A stretch of DNA of 64,000 nucleotides, taken from assembly GCA_964539785.1 (NCBI GenBank), contig CAZIJQ010000003.1:36292-100291 (forward strand), written 5' to 3'. The stretch comes from JABMPO01 sp964539785 (GTDB lineage Bacteria; Fidelibacterota; Marinisomatia; Marinisomatales; TCS56). The notes beneath the pieces are model-generated. The model worked only from the letters and a program-made list of their open reading frames with translations. It was not told the origin of the DNA and made no database searches. Position 1 is the first letter of the stretch. Each line of letters opens with the position of its first letter. Positions 28,199-36,267 of the stretch are shown in pieces. Position numbers and translations under genes: made by a program.

Positions 28199-28209
28199 CC
28201 TTGTCTGTA

Positions 28210-29385
28210 TTACTGAGACAGAAATTCAAAATTAGTTGAAAGACGATTAAATAATTTGGCGGTCGGTGATTTAAACCGATTCATAAGCTTAATGCCGGTA
28301 TTTAAGGTTTGTGGTGTTAATACCAAACTGTTTTTCAGTTTTATAGAGCGCCGAATAGTAGTTTTGATTTCTTGCTCACAGCGGTGTTCATATTTAGTTA
28401 GAAATGTTTTAGAAGTATCATGGGCTCTGAGAGCGTCACTTATTGTTTCACCAGCTATAATTCCGGATAATAAAGCATTTTTTATCCCTTCCCCGGTGAA
28501 GGGATCCATTAAGGCGGCAGCATCTCCAACCAGAACAGCCCCATCGTAGGCAACTTGATTCGATCGAGAAGTTGATAGCGTATAGGGCCAAGTTTTTATA
28601 TCTCTGGGATTTGGATCAAGACCAATTCGGTGTTTGATACGGGGGTCATTCAGAAATTGCTGTAGTAGTTCTTTCATTGAAAGATTTTGCGACTGATACC
28701 GGATAATGTCAATACCGAAACCGACATTTGCAGAATTCGGACCGGTAGGAAAAATCCATGCGCCATTTGGAAAAAGTGACTTTAAAGCGAATGCTTCGAT
28801 GTGGTTAGGAATAATTTTAAAATTTTTCAAATATACTCGGATAGCAATTACCTCCGGATTGATCCTGTGTTGCTGTGTCACCAGCGAGCGATATATGGCC
28901 GAAGTAGCTCCATCAGCACCGATAACGACAGGAGCGACCAGTTTTTCTTTCCGGTTATTTTTCAATATTTTTATTCCGGTAACCACCCTGCCGGTTCTTA
29001 GTACTCCAGTAACCTGGGCAGTAATGGTGATTGCTCCCAGCTGTTTGGCGTGTTGATATAGTAAATTGTCAAATTTGGAGCGCGGTGCGATATAAAATTT
29101 GTGAATAGGATTTATTGGCCGCACAAACCAGTCAACCTTGCTGCCATTGGGAGAATAAATTCTAGCGCCGTGGATTGGATAAAAATTGGCAGACTGCATT
29201 TGATCTTCCAATCCAAGTTGAGCCAATAAGGCCGAAGCTCCGGGTAATACCCCATCACCACAGACTTTATCACGGGGAAAGGATTGGCGATCTACCAACA
29301 AGACTTTTCTACCCCGATTAAGCAGTGTGATAGCGGCGGCGGTCCCAGCCGGACCCGCTCCGGCGATTATTACATCATACGACAT
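28210..29385 (-). CDS. Geranylgeranyl reductase family flavoprotein
   Basis: FAD-dependent oxidoreductase. The Rossmann motif GAGPAG is at 9-14, DRQSFPRDKVCGDGVLPG at about 32-49 is the family cysteine motif, and GDAAALMDPFTGEGI (about 288) is the second FAD site. 391 residues is normal. Members reduce isoprenoid chains of chlorophylls, archaeal lipids or quinones, or act on carotenoids; the exact substrate is open. Location directly upstream of the CruF-like gene favours a carotenoid or quinone role. Confidence 0.87.
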   Translation of the reverse strand: MSYDVIIAGAGPAGTAAAITLLNRGRKVLLVDRQSFPRDKVCGDGVLPGASALLAQLGLEDQMQSANFYPIHGARIYSPNGSKVDWFVRPINPIHKFYIAPRSKFDNLLYQHAKQLGAITITAQVTGVLRTGRVVTGIKILKNNRKEKLVAPVVIGADGATSAIYRSLVTQQHRINPEVIAIRVYLKNFKIIPNHIEAFALKSLFPNGAWIFPTGPNSANVGFGIDIIRYQSQNLSMKELLQQFLNDPRIKHRIGLDPNPRDIKTWPYTLSTSRSNQVAYDGAVLVGDAAALMDPFTGEGIKNALLSGIIAGETISDALRAHDTSKTFLTKYEHRCEQEIKTTIRRSIKLKNSLVLTPQTLNTGIKLMNRFKSPTAKLFNRLSTNFEFLSQ

Positions 29386-29449
29386 GATTCAATATTAAAA
29401 ACCATAATATTATTTAACAGGGTATTTATTTTAGCAATATAAATAAAAA

Positions 29450-29476
29450 AAAAGGGTTTGATGTTCAAACCCTTTT
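29450..29476 (-). terminator. Terminator after the HesB-like gene
   Basis: Perfect 12-bp stem AAAAGGGTTTGA/TCAAACCCTTTT with a three-base loop. On the minus strand it is followed by a run of T. It closes the HesB-like gene and separates it from the flavoprotein gene. Confidence 0.85.
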
Positions 29477-29481
29477 AAATA

Positions 29482-29769
29482 TCAACAACCGTAATCAGTG
29501 CCGATTTGAAAACCCCTACCCCAGAGGGGATCATCAAGGAAATCTAGTTTTATTGAACGGGTAAACATCTCAAGGTGAGATTCGAATATTACTTTAATGC
29601 CATTGATATCGATTGTACTGTCATTTTTCTGTTGCTCATCCAGAGCAATGTCCAACCTGGGACCGCCTCAGCCGAAACCATTGCTGATAACTCGCAGCAA
29701 TTTACCTTCGTTCTGAGGTCTCCCGAGTAATTCTTCCAGTTTAATGTGGGCTGTTTTTGTAATTGTCAT
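29482..29769 (-). CDS. HesB/IscA-like iron-sulfur protein, probable selenoprotein (in-frame TGA)
   Basis: Read from ATG 29769, the frame gives MTITKTAHIKLEELLGRPQN..., then an in-frame TGA at codon 34 (29668-29670), then continues as GGPRLDIALDEQQKND to a second TGA at 29482, after ending in TDYGC. The TGA falls in SNGFG-U-GGPRL, exactly where HesB/IscA proteins have their first conserved cysteine. A HesB-like family with selenocysteine at this site is known (the TIGRFAM HesB-like selenoprotein, from memory). A hairpin with a G near the start of its loop lies 25 bases after the TGA. The protein is 95 residues with U34. The alternative is a nonsense pseudogene, but the frame beyond TGA is fully conserved in style and has its own terminator. 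Proof needs SelA/B/C/D elsewhere in the genome. Confidence 0.82.
29632..29648 (-). promoter_or_regulatory. Candidate bacterial SECIS hairpin
   Basis: On the coding strand TTGCTC-TGGAT-GAGCAA: six perfect pairs and a five-base loop whose second base is G. The loop starts 25 bases after the in-frame TGA. From memory, bacterial SECIS elements sit just after UGA with the loop roughly 16-37 bases away and a G in the first two loop positions. This fits. Confidence 0.65.
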
Positions 29770-29847
29770 TTAATATTTCCGTAGATAATTAGCATATATC
29801 AAATGTTTGATCCAATTGGCAGTAACAGGTTACAAATTTTATTGATG

Positions 29848-29873
29848 CCGTCCTATTCACGGGAATAGGACGG
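29848..29873 (-). terminator. Hairpin after the HU-like gene
   Basis: Perfect 11-bp stem CCGTCCTATTC/GAATAGGACGG with a four-base loop, 55 bases downstream of the HU-like stop codon. No strong T tract follows, so termination is probable but not certain. Confidence 0.55.
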
Positions 29874-29927
29874 AGATTGCGCTCGGTTGGCAGCAATTAC
29901 AGCCTGATTAGGTGGTATGTCTGGGAA

Positions 29928-30245
29928 TTACTTTAGAGGTTTACGTAATTCTTCGCGGATAATTTTACCAGCTTTAAAATGTGTTTTGCGGTGGGCTGGG
30001 ACATAGACGATTTCGTTGGTGCGGGGATTCCGAGCTTTGGGCTTGGCTTTGGTCGGTTTGACTTCCAGTACCCCGAAATTGCGAACTTCAATTCGAAGGC
30101 GGCCATGTCCATGATCCTCGATCAGCATCTGGGCCATTACTTTAAAAGTATTATCAACAAATGCTCTTGTTTGCAAATCCGGCGCGTTGACAGCCTTGGC
30201 TACACGCTGGACAATATCTTTTTTTGTGTATGTGACAGTTTTCAT
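29928..30245 (-). CDS. HU/IHF family DNA-binding protein
   Basis: Small nucleoid protein that bends DNA. Recognised by TKKDIVQRVAKAV at the N-terminus, IEVRNFGVLEVKPTKAKPKARNPRTNE across the DNA-binding arm (the usual RNP sequence is RNPRTNE) and the HFKAGKIIREEL C-terminus. 105 residues is slightly long because of short extensions at both ends. An AAGGAGA ribosome site precedes the ATG. Confidence 0.93.
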   Translation of the reverse strand: MKTVTYTKKDIVQRVAKAVNAPDLQTRAFVDNTFKVMAQMLIEDHGHGRLRIEVRNFGVLEVKPTKAKPKARNPRTNEIVYVPAHRKTHFKAGKIIREELRKPLK

Positions 30246-30426
30246 ATTGTTCTCCTTAACAATATAATTAAAATCAGTTTACACATTAAGTTGTTATGGC
30301 GCAAGCAAAAAAAAGAAAAAAATGTTATATTTTGATAAAATTGAATTATTTACAAAGATTTCGGAGCGAAATTATTGGTTTTGCCGTTTGAAAAGGACAG
30401 AGCTGTAATATTTAAAGGATAATGAT

Positions 30427-31443
30427 ATGATTGATTTACGTAGTGACACTGTGACAAAACCTTCAGCAGGGATGCTGCAAGCCATGATGGCTGCTGCTGT
30501 AGGTGATGACGTTTTTTCAGAAGATACGACGGTCAATCGGCTGGAATCGCGGTTGGCGGAAATATTTGGCTTGGAAGCCGGTATATTTTGTCCATCCGGT
30601 ACAATGACCAATCAAATCGCCATCAATGTGCATACCCGACCCGGCGATGAGGTTATTTGTGACCGTTTGAGTCATGTGTATCATTATGAAGGAGGCGGTA
30701 TCGCTCGCAATTCCGGTGTATCGGTTCGTTTATTAGCTGGCGACCGGGGGCGGTTTGCGGCAGCAGAGGTTGTTAATAATATTAATCCGGATGATATTCA
30801 TTTTCCAGTAACGCGCCTGGTAGTAGCAGAAAATACCTGCAACAAAGGCGGGGGGAGTTGTTGGGATTATTCGGTGCTCAGAGAGATTAGCCAGGTGTGT
30901 GCGGATAATAATCTGAAATTTCATCTTGATGGTGCTCGGATTTTTAATGCCCTTATTGCAACTGGCCAACAGGCAGTTGACTACGGAAAAATATTTGATT
31001 CAATTTCGATTTGTTTTTCAAAAGGACTGGGCGCTCCAGTGGGGTCAGTTTTGCTGGGGAATCGGAAATTTATTGATAGCGCTCGCCGTGTTCGCAAGGT
31101 TTTTGGCGGTGGTATGCGCCAAGCTGGTTATCTGGCTGCGGCTGCGATATATGCTCTGGATAATAATATCGAACGGATTGCCGATGACCACGGCCGGGCA
31201 TTAAAATTAGGCGAAATTCTTAAGTCGGTTAGTTACGTAAGTGAAGTTCTGCCTGTTGACACAAATATTGTCATCTTCAGGGTGGATGAAAAAATATCTG
31301 AAGAATTAATTGTTAATAAATTGGCTGAAAACGATATCCTGGCAATAGATATGGATCGCCAGACAATTCGGTTGGTTACCCATCTTGACTTTGATGATTC
31401 GATGTTGGACCAGACTGAATCGGTTTTGATAAATCTGATATAA
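30427..31443 (+). CDS. ltaE: Low-specificity L-threonine aldolase
   Basis: PLP enzyme that splits threonine to glycine and acetaldehyde. Visible motifs are MIDLRSDTVTKPS at the start, GDDVFSEDTTVNRLE, HLDGARIFNA and the Schiff-base lysine K199 in CFSKGLGAPVGSVL. 338 residues is normal. A ribosome site (AAAGGA) precedes the ATG. It is a single gene with 254 bp of AT-rich DNA after it. Confidence 0.93.
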   Translation: MIDLRSDTVTKPSAGMLQAMMAAAVGDDVFSEDTTVNRLESRLAEIFGLEAGIFCPSGTMTNQIAINVHTRPGDEVICDRLSHVYHYEGGGIARNSGVSVRLLAGDRGRFAAAEVVNNINPDDIHFPVTRLVVAENTCNKGGGSCWDYSVLREISQVCADNNLKFHLDGARIFNALIATGQQAVDYGKIFDSISICFSKGLGAPVGSVLLGNRKFIDSARRVRKVFGGGMRQAGYLAAAAIYALDNNIERIADDHGRALKLGEILKSVSYVSEVLPVDTNIVIFRVDEKISEELIVNKLAENDILAIDMDRQTIRLVTHLDFDDSMLDQTESVLINLI

Positions 31444-31698
31444 AATCTAAGGAGCAACCAGATGAAATTGTAAAACGCTAATTGTATACAAATCTTTACA
31501 ATTTGGAGAATAAGTGTTTCCCATACAATTAATAGTTAAATCTGTATAAAATCGCCGAACCTAAATAAAATGTTTTGTAATTTATTTTGCTAAGTGGATT
31601 TTGTAATAGGGATTCAACAACATTTTTTAAAATAAGTTCAAAATAGAATGTTAATTTTATCAGATAGATTGATTGCTTTAACCTAATTGGAGTTAAGA
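31444..31698. other. Non-coding spacer, nothing recognised
   Basis: AT-rich DNA between the threonine aldolase and the M3 peptidase. I see no tRNA, strong hairpin, repeat or open frame. A GGAG ribosome site for the next gene is at 31689-31692. Confidence 0.6.
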
Positions 31699-33396
31699 AT
31701 GTCAGTAAAAATACCGGAAAATATTTCAAAAGCCATGGATTGGTCATGGTCAAAATTTGAATTAAAATTTAATGAATTGACTGATTTTCCCTTGGCTGCA
31801 GATAATCTAAATGACTGGATGTCCGGTTGGAGCGATTTACGGGATTTAATAATGGAATTATACGTTCGTTATTATATTGCCACCACCCTGGACACACGTG
31901 ATACAGCCACCGAAAAACGCTTTCACGATTTTCTGGAAAATATATTTTCGCCAAGTAGAGCAGCCGAGCAAAAGCTAAAACAGAAATTACTGAATAGTGA
32001 ATTGGAACCGCATGATTTTTCTGTCCAATTGCACAGATTACGGGTTGATTCAGAAATATTTCGGGAAGCAAATTTACCGTTGTTGATTGAAGAGGAAAAA
32101 TTTTGCTCGGAATATGATAGGATAGTCGGCACCCAGGCAGTTGAATGGGAAGGGCAGGAAGTGACTCTGCATCAATTGAAAATTGAGTACTTGAATGAGA
32201 ATCGCACAAAGCGCGAACAAGTCTGGCGGCTGGAAATGGCCCGTTGGCAGGAGGATCGTGAGAAAATCAATGAGCTTTGGGCGAAATTTTATGATTTGCG
32301 AACGAAAATTGCCGGCAATGCCGGCTATGAAAAATATCGGGAATATCGCTGGCGACAACTGGGCCGATTTGACTATTCTCCTGCAGATTGCAACAATTTT
32401 CATAAAGCCATTGAGGCTGTAGTTGTACCAGCCGCCCAGCGAATATATGAGAAGCGTCGCAAATCACTGGGGGTTACGGAATTGCGACCATGGGACCTCG
32501 ATGTAGACACCCGAAATCGAAAACCCTTGCAGCCTTTTACTGATGTAAATGAACTAATCGCAAGCACCGGAAATATCTTCAATCGGATTGACCCTGAGTT
32601 GGGTAAGTACTTTGCTACACTTGATCAAGAGAATTGCCTTGATCTTGACAGCCGGAAGGGGAAAGGTCCCGGGGGCTACTGTGACTATTTTTCAGTAACC
32701 AAGTTGCCCTTTATATTTATGAATGCGGTTGGAATACATGAAGATGTCCAAACGTTATTACATGAGGCTGGGCACGCTTTTCATAATTTTGAATGTGCTC
32801 ATCTGCCCTATAATCAGCAACGCGAGTACAGCATGGAAATCGCCGAGGTGGCGTCAATGTCAATGGAATTGCTGGCGGCGCCTAATCTGGTTGAAACCCA
32901 GGGTGGATTTTATTCACCGGAGGAGGCAGCACGGGCACGAATTGAACATCTAGAGAAATTGATATTATTCTGGCCCTACATGTCAGTAGTTGATTCGTTC
33001 CAGCACTGGGCCTATGAAAATCCGACACTGGCCCGCGCTGCAGAAAACTGTGATAGACAGTGGTCAGCTTTATGGGATAGGTTCATACCCGGAGTGGATT
33101 GGTCCGGGCTGGAGAATATAAAGGAAACCGGCTGGCACCAAAAATTGCACATACATGTTATACCTTTTTATTATATCGAATATGGTATTGCTCAGCTTGG
33201 AGCAGCTCAAATCTGGGCTAATTCTCTCAAAGATCATAAAAAGGCCTTGGCAGACTATCGCAGTTGTCTGGCGCTTGGTGCAACCAGATCGCTACCGGAA
33301 TTATTTAATCAAGCCGGTGCGAAATTTACATTTGAGACTGGAGTTCTGGAAGAGTCGGTGGATTTGATAGAAAGAACAATTAGCGAATTGGAATAA
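31699..33396 (+). CDS. M3-family oligoendopeptidase
   Basis: Cytoplasmic zinc metallopeptidase (PepF/oligopeptidase F group). The HExxH site is H355-E-A-G-H359, followed by E in EIAEVASMSMELL. No signal peptide is present. A TTG twelve bases upstream is in frame, but the GGAG ribosome site spaces correctly only to ATG 31699. The 565 residues are normal for the family. It cleaves short peptides, probably for amino-acid recycling. Confidence 0.92.
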   Translation: MSVKIPENISKAMDWSWSKFELKFNELTDFPLAADNLNDWMSGWSDLRDLIMELYVRYYIATTLDTRDTATEKRFHDFLENIFSPSRAAEQKLKQKLLNSELEPHDFSVQLHRLRVDSEIFREANLPLLIEEEKFCSEYDRIVGTQAVEWEGQEVTLHQLKIEYLNENRTKREQVWRLEMARWQEDREKINELWAKFYDLRTKIAGNAGYEKYREYRWRQLGRFDYSPADCNNFHKAIEAVVVPAAQRIYEKRRKSLGVTELRPWDLDVDTRNRKPLQPFTDVNELIASTGNIFNRIDPELGKYFATLDQENCLDLDSRKGKGPGGYCDYFSVTKLPFIFMNAVGIHEDVQTLLHEAGHAFHNFECAHLPYNQQREYSMEIAEVASMSMELLAAPNLVETQGGFYSPEEAARARIEHLEKLILFWPYMSVVDSFQHWAYENPTLARAAENCDRQWSALWDRFIPGVDWSGLENIKETGWHQKLHIHVIPFYYIEYGIAQLGAAQIWANSLKDHKKALADYRSCLALGATRSLPELFNQAGAKFTFETGVLEESVDLIERTISELE

Positions 33397-33408
33397 TTTT
33401 TTCTGGTA

Positions 33409-35997
33409 TCAGCCGATTTCGCTGTTTAAACGTGATAGGCGATTAAGCGCATCCCGCCGATTAAACATTTCTTCATCGGCGGTTTTCCAGATCGAAACCA
33501 GTTTTTGCAGGTTTTGCCGGGCCAGTGATTTATTACCCATTGTTTCATAGATAATTCCCCGTAGGTAAAAAGATTGTGGATATACAAAAGCACGGGCACT
33601 ACGGGAGAGGCTGGCTTTCTGCATTTCATCGGTTACTGTTAAAGCGGATGTATAGTCGCCGGATAAGTAATGAATCATTGCCTTTTGATATAGAAAATAA
33701 TGCTGGACTTCAACACGTTTGTCGAGCTTTTCCCATTCAGCCAAAGCCCCAGGATAATCTTCCTGGGTATAATAATGCTGGAAAAGAATGGCAGGCTGAA
33801 AAATGTCAAGCATATTAGATTTATCAGTGGAATCCATTGCTACAATATTGGAGACTAAATCAACCAGTTGGGAAATTTGTTCGGGTTCATCCAGATAACT
33901 GTGAATCAGGCTTTTTATTAAATATATATTTAATTTGAGTTCTTTGTTAGGCTTTTTCGACAGTGCATCATTTAATTGTTTGTGAGCCATTTCGTAATCC
34001 GATAACAGGAAATAGTGAAAAGCTTTTCCTAATAAACTGGCAGATATTTGATTGGTGTTATGCTGCATTGCCTTGTTGCCGAGCATTTCATCTATCAAGG
34101 GCAATGACTGACTGATTTGTCCTTGTTCATCATACAGGGATATTAAATGGTTACGCCCCGAACTTTGCCACTTTTCGCTTTTATCGCCGACCACCAATTC
34201 AGAGAATTTACTATGAGCTGTCTCGTATAAGCCCATCAACTGATAAGTGTACCCAACGCGGGTAGTAAATCCAAAATCGTAGGGGTCAATCAGCAAGCCA
34301 TTTTCAAAAGCTTTTAGAGCTTCGGAAAAATCGCCAATATTCTGATATAGTGCCCCAATAAATTTATATGGTGCCGCTTGATCAGGATGGAAAGTCAAAA
34401 ACTGGTTTGCCAGGCCAATACCCACATCAGGTGGAAGGTGGTTGTAGCAAAGTCCAGTCAGGCTTTTTTGGGCTGGGCTCATAGTCGGGTCAGTTTTTAG
34501 AGCCTCCAGATATAATTCGCCGGCTTTTTCATAATCGCCAGCACCTTCGGTCATTAGAGCAAGATAAAATGAACCCCAGGGGCTATCCGGGAAAAATGAA
34601 ATAAATTGCACAGCCTTCATTTTTCCTTCATTATATTGTTCTTTTGCTGCGTAAATATCAAAAATATGACGGTAAGCCAGCTTATAATTAGGGTCCAGTT
34701 CAATGACTTTTTCAAATGCCAGTAAGGCGCCTTCAAAGTCGCCGGAACCGTGAAATAGGGCTTCGCCCAGGCCATACCAGCCATCTTTTTCATCCGGTAG
34801 AAAATTGACTACTTGTGTATATAATTCGGTAGCCTTCGAGAAATTTTGGCTGATCAATACCCGGGCGCTTTCGGCCAGCAATTTTTCTTTGGTTGTTTTA
34901 TAATTTTCATCTGCCAGGATATAGTCCAGAGATGCTAAAGCCTGTTCCGAACTGATTTCTGATGAAAGTGATTGAGCCCACCATTGAGCAAGAGCCATGG
35001 TATAATAAACATCGGAAAAATTACTGTCGATTGCAATCGCTGTCTGGAAGTGGTCAATGGCTTCAATAAAATGCTGTTCATTGAACAAGTCCATACCTTC
35101 AAGATAATGCTGGTAAGCTGTCATTGATCCGGTCGTTTTTTCGATGACGGGTATCTCAATATCCTGCACGTCCTTGCCACCCAGGTTCAGGTCCCCTCGG
35201 ACCAGCTCGGTCAAGTCATCGACCATGGCGTACACATCATTTCCTTCAACACGCTGTGACTTGATTATGGTGCCTCGTGCAACTTCAATAAGGCGCGAGG
35301 TCAGGATAATTTTATTGCCAGTTTGGATAATATTGCCGGTGAGCATGGTAGACGCCCCAGCCCTACATGCTACTTCCAAAGCGACGGAAGGATCAATGGA
35401 ACGGCTGTCCGATTGACCGAGCTGATTTTGAATATCATATAGGCGCTGACTGCTGATTATCTTAAATGACTGGGATTCTGATAAATCAGTAATTATCAAT
35501 TCCTGTAAAATTTGTCCCAAGCGATCTTTGTCATCCAAATCCCGGAGATTTTCAAAATTTAGGACGGCCAGGGAGTTTGATTCAATAGAGGTCTGGAGGC
35601 CGAACAAACCCATCGAAGGCAATGTCAGCCAGCCAATTACAGCAATGCCGATGATCCCCAGTAAAATCATTCCCATTTTAAAATATTTAGGTTGGATTGG
35701 TGCGGATTTGCCCGCCAGAAGAGGGGTAGCTTGGGCTGGCATTTCGGCGGTTTTATCGCTATCGACCGCGTCTCGTTTAATGCCACTTGGTGTGATATCA
35801 AAAGCCCAAGACAATAAAATTGCAATCGGAAAACCAATTATTAATAAAACGATTACCAGTGTCAGTGCCCAATCCGGTAATAACAGGGCGGGAAAGGTAA
35901 CCTCGCCAATTTGCATAATAATCCATGAGACAAGGGCATACATGCCTGCCACACGAAACACCTTACGACGTCTTAATTCATGAATTAGATTCTGCAT
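33409..35997 (-). CDS. Membrane-anchored TPR protein
   Basis: The N-terminal 140 residues hold three hydrophobic segments (about 12-30, 42-66, 106-130) with ELRRRKVFRVAGMYALVSWIIMQIGEVTFPAL, a module often found in front of TPR arrays or adenylate-cyclase regulators. Residues about 140-290 form a FlgO/TolB-like periplasmic domain (LAVLNFENL...GASTMLTGNIIQTGNKIILTSRLIEV). From about 300 to the end are tetratricopeptide repeats (for example HFQTAIAIDSNFSDVYYTMALA, AFEKVIELDPNYKLAYRHIFDIY). It is a scaffold; no catalytic domain is seen. It converges with the M3 peptidase gene. Confidence 0.8.
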   Translation of the reverse strand: MQNLIHELRRRKVFRVAGMYALVSWIIMQIGEVTFPALLLPDWALTLVIVLLIIGFPIAILLSWAFDITPSGIKRDAVDSDKTAEMPAQATPLLAGKSAPIQPKYFKMGMILLGIIGIAVIGWLTLPSMGLFGLQTSIESNSLAVLNFENLRDLDDKDRLGQILQELIITDLSESQSFKIISSQRLYDIQNQLGQSDSRSIDPSVALEVACRAGASTMLTGNIIQTGNKIILTSRLIEVARGTIIKSQRVEGNDVYAMVDDLTELVRGDLNLGGKDVQDIEIPVIEKTTGSMTAYQHYLEGMDLFNEQHFIEAIDHFQTAIAIDSNFSDVYYTMALAQWWAQSLSSEISSEQALASLDYILADENYKTTKEKLLAESARVLISQNFSKATELYTQVVNFLPDEKDGWYGLGEALFHGSGDFEGALLAFEKVIELDPNYKLAYRHIFDIYAAKEQYNEGKMKAVQFISFFPDSPWGSFYLALMTEGAGDYEKAGELYLEALKTDPTMSPAQKSLTGLCYNHLPPDVGIGLANQFLTFHPDQAAPYKFIGALYQNIGDFSEALKAFENGLLIDPYDFGFTTRVGYTYQLMGLYETAHSKFSELVVGDKSEKWQSSGRNHLISLYDEQGQISQSLPLIDEMLGNKAMQHNTNQISASLLGKAFHYFLLSDYEMAHKQLNDALSKKPNKELKLNIYLIKSLIHSYLDEPEQISQLVDLVSNIVAMDSTDKSNMLDIFQPAILFQHYYTQEDYPGALAEWEKLDKRVEVQHYFLYQKAMIHYLSGDYTSALTVTDEMQKASLSRSARAFVYPQSFYLRGIIYETMGNKSLARQNLQKLVSIWKTADEEMFNRRDALNRLSRLNSEIG

Positions 35998-36267
35998 ACT
36001 TACCCCGGCTAAATTAGCAACCCATTAGCCAGATTAATTTACAATAAAAATTGGGAGTTTGAATTACTTAATATGAGTCAAACTGCCTTGGTGATTGCAA
36101 TGTTCCTAAATAACTGCTTATTAGTGACTTTGTTTTAAATCTGGATTGAAACCACCACTCCGGGAATTGAACCATATTGAGAAACTAAACCATTTCCAGG
36201 GCAGGAATCGGTTTGATTGCAGTTGCTGGTTTCCGATCGCCTGGAGATCGAAAACACTCCAATATAA
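35998..36267. other. Non-coding spacer, nothing recognised
   Basis: 270 bases between the TPR gene and the C25 peptidase gene. No RNA, clear terminator or repeat is seen apart from a short imperfect GATC-containing inverted repeat near 36235-36255. Confidence 0.5.

Noticed and set aside
29668..29670. TGA as an ordinary stop making a dead HesB gene
   Set aside because: It falls on the catalytic cysteine column, the downstream frame is intact and a SECIS-like hairpin follows. Kept as a probable selenoprotein, with the pseudogene option stated.
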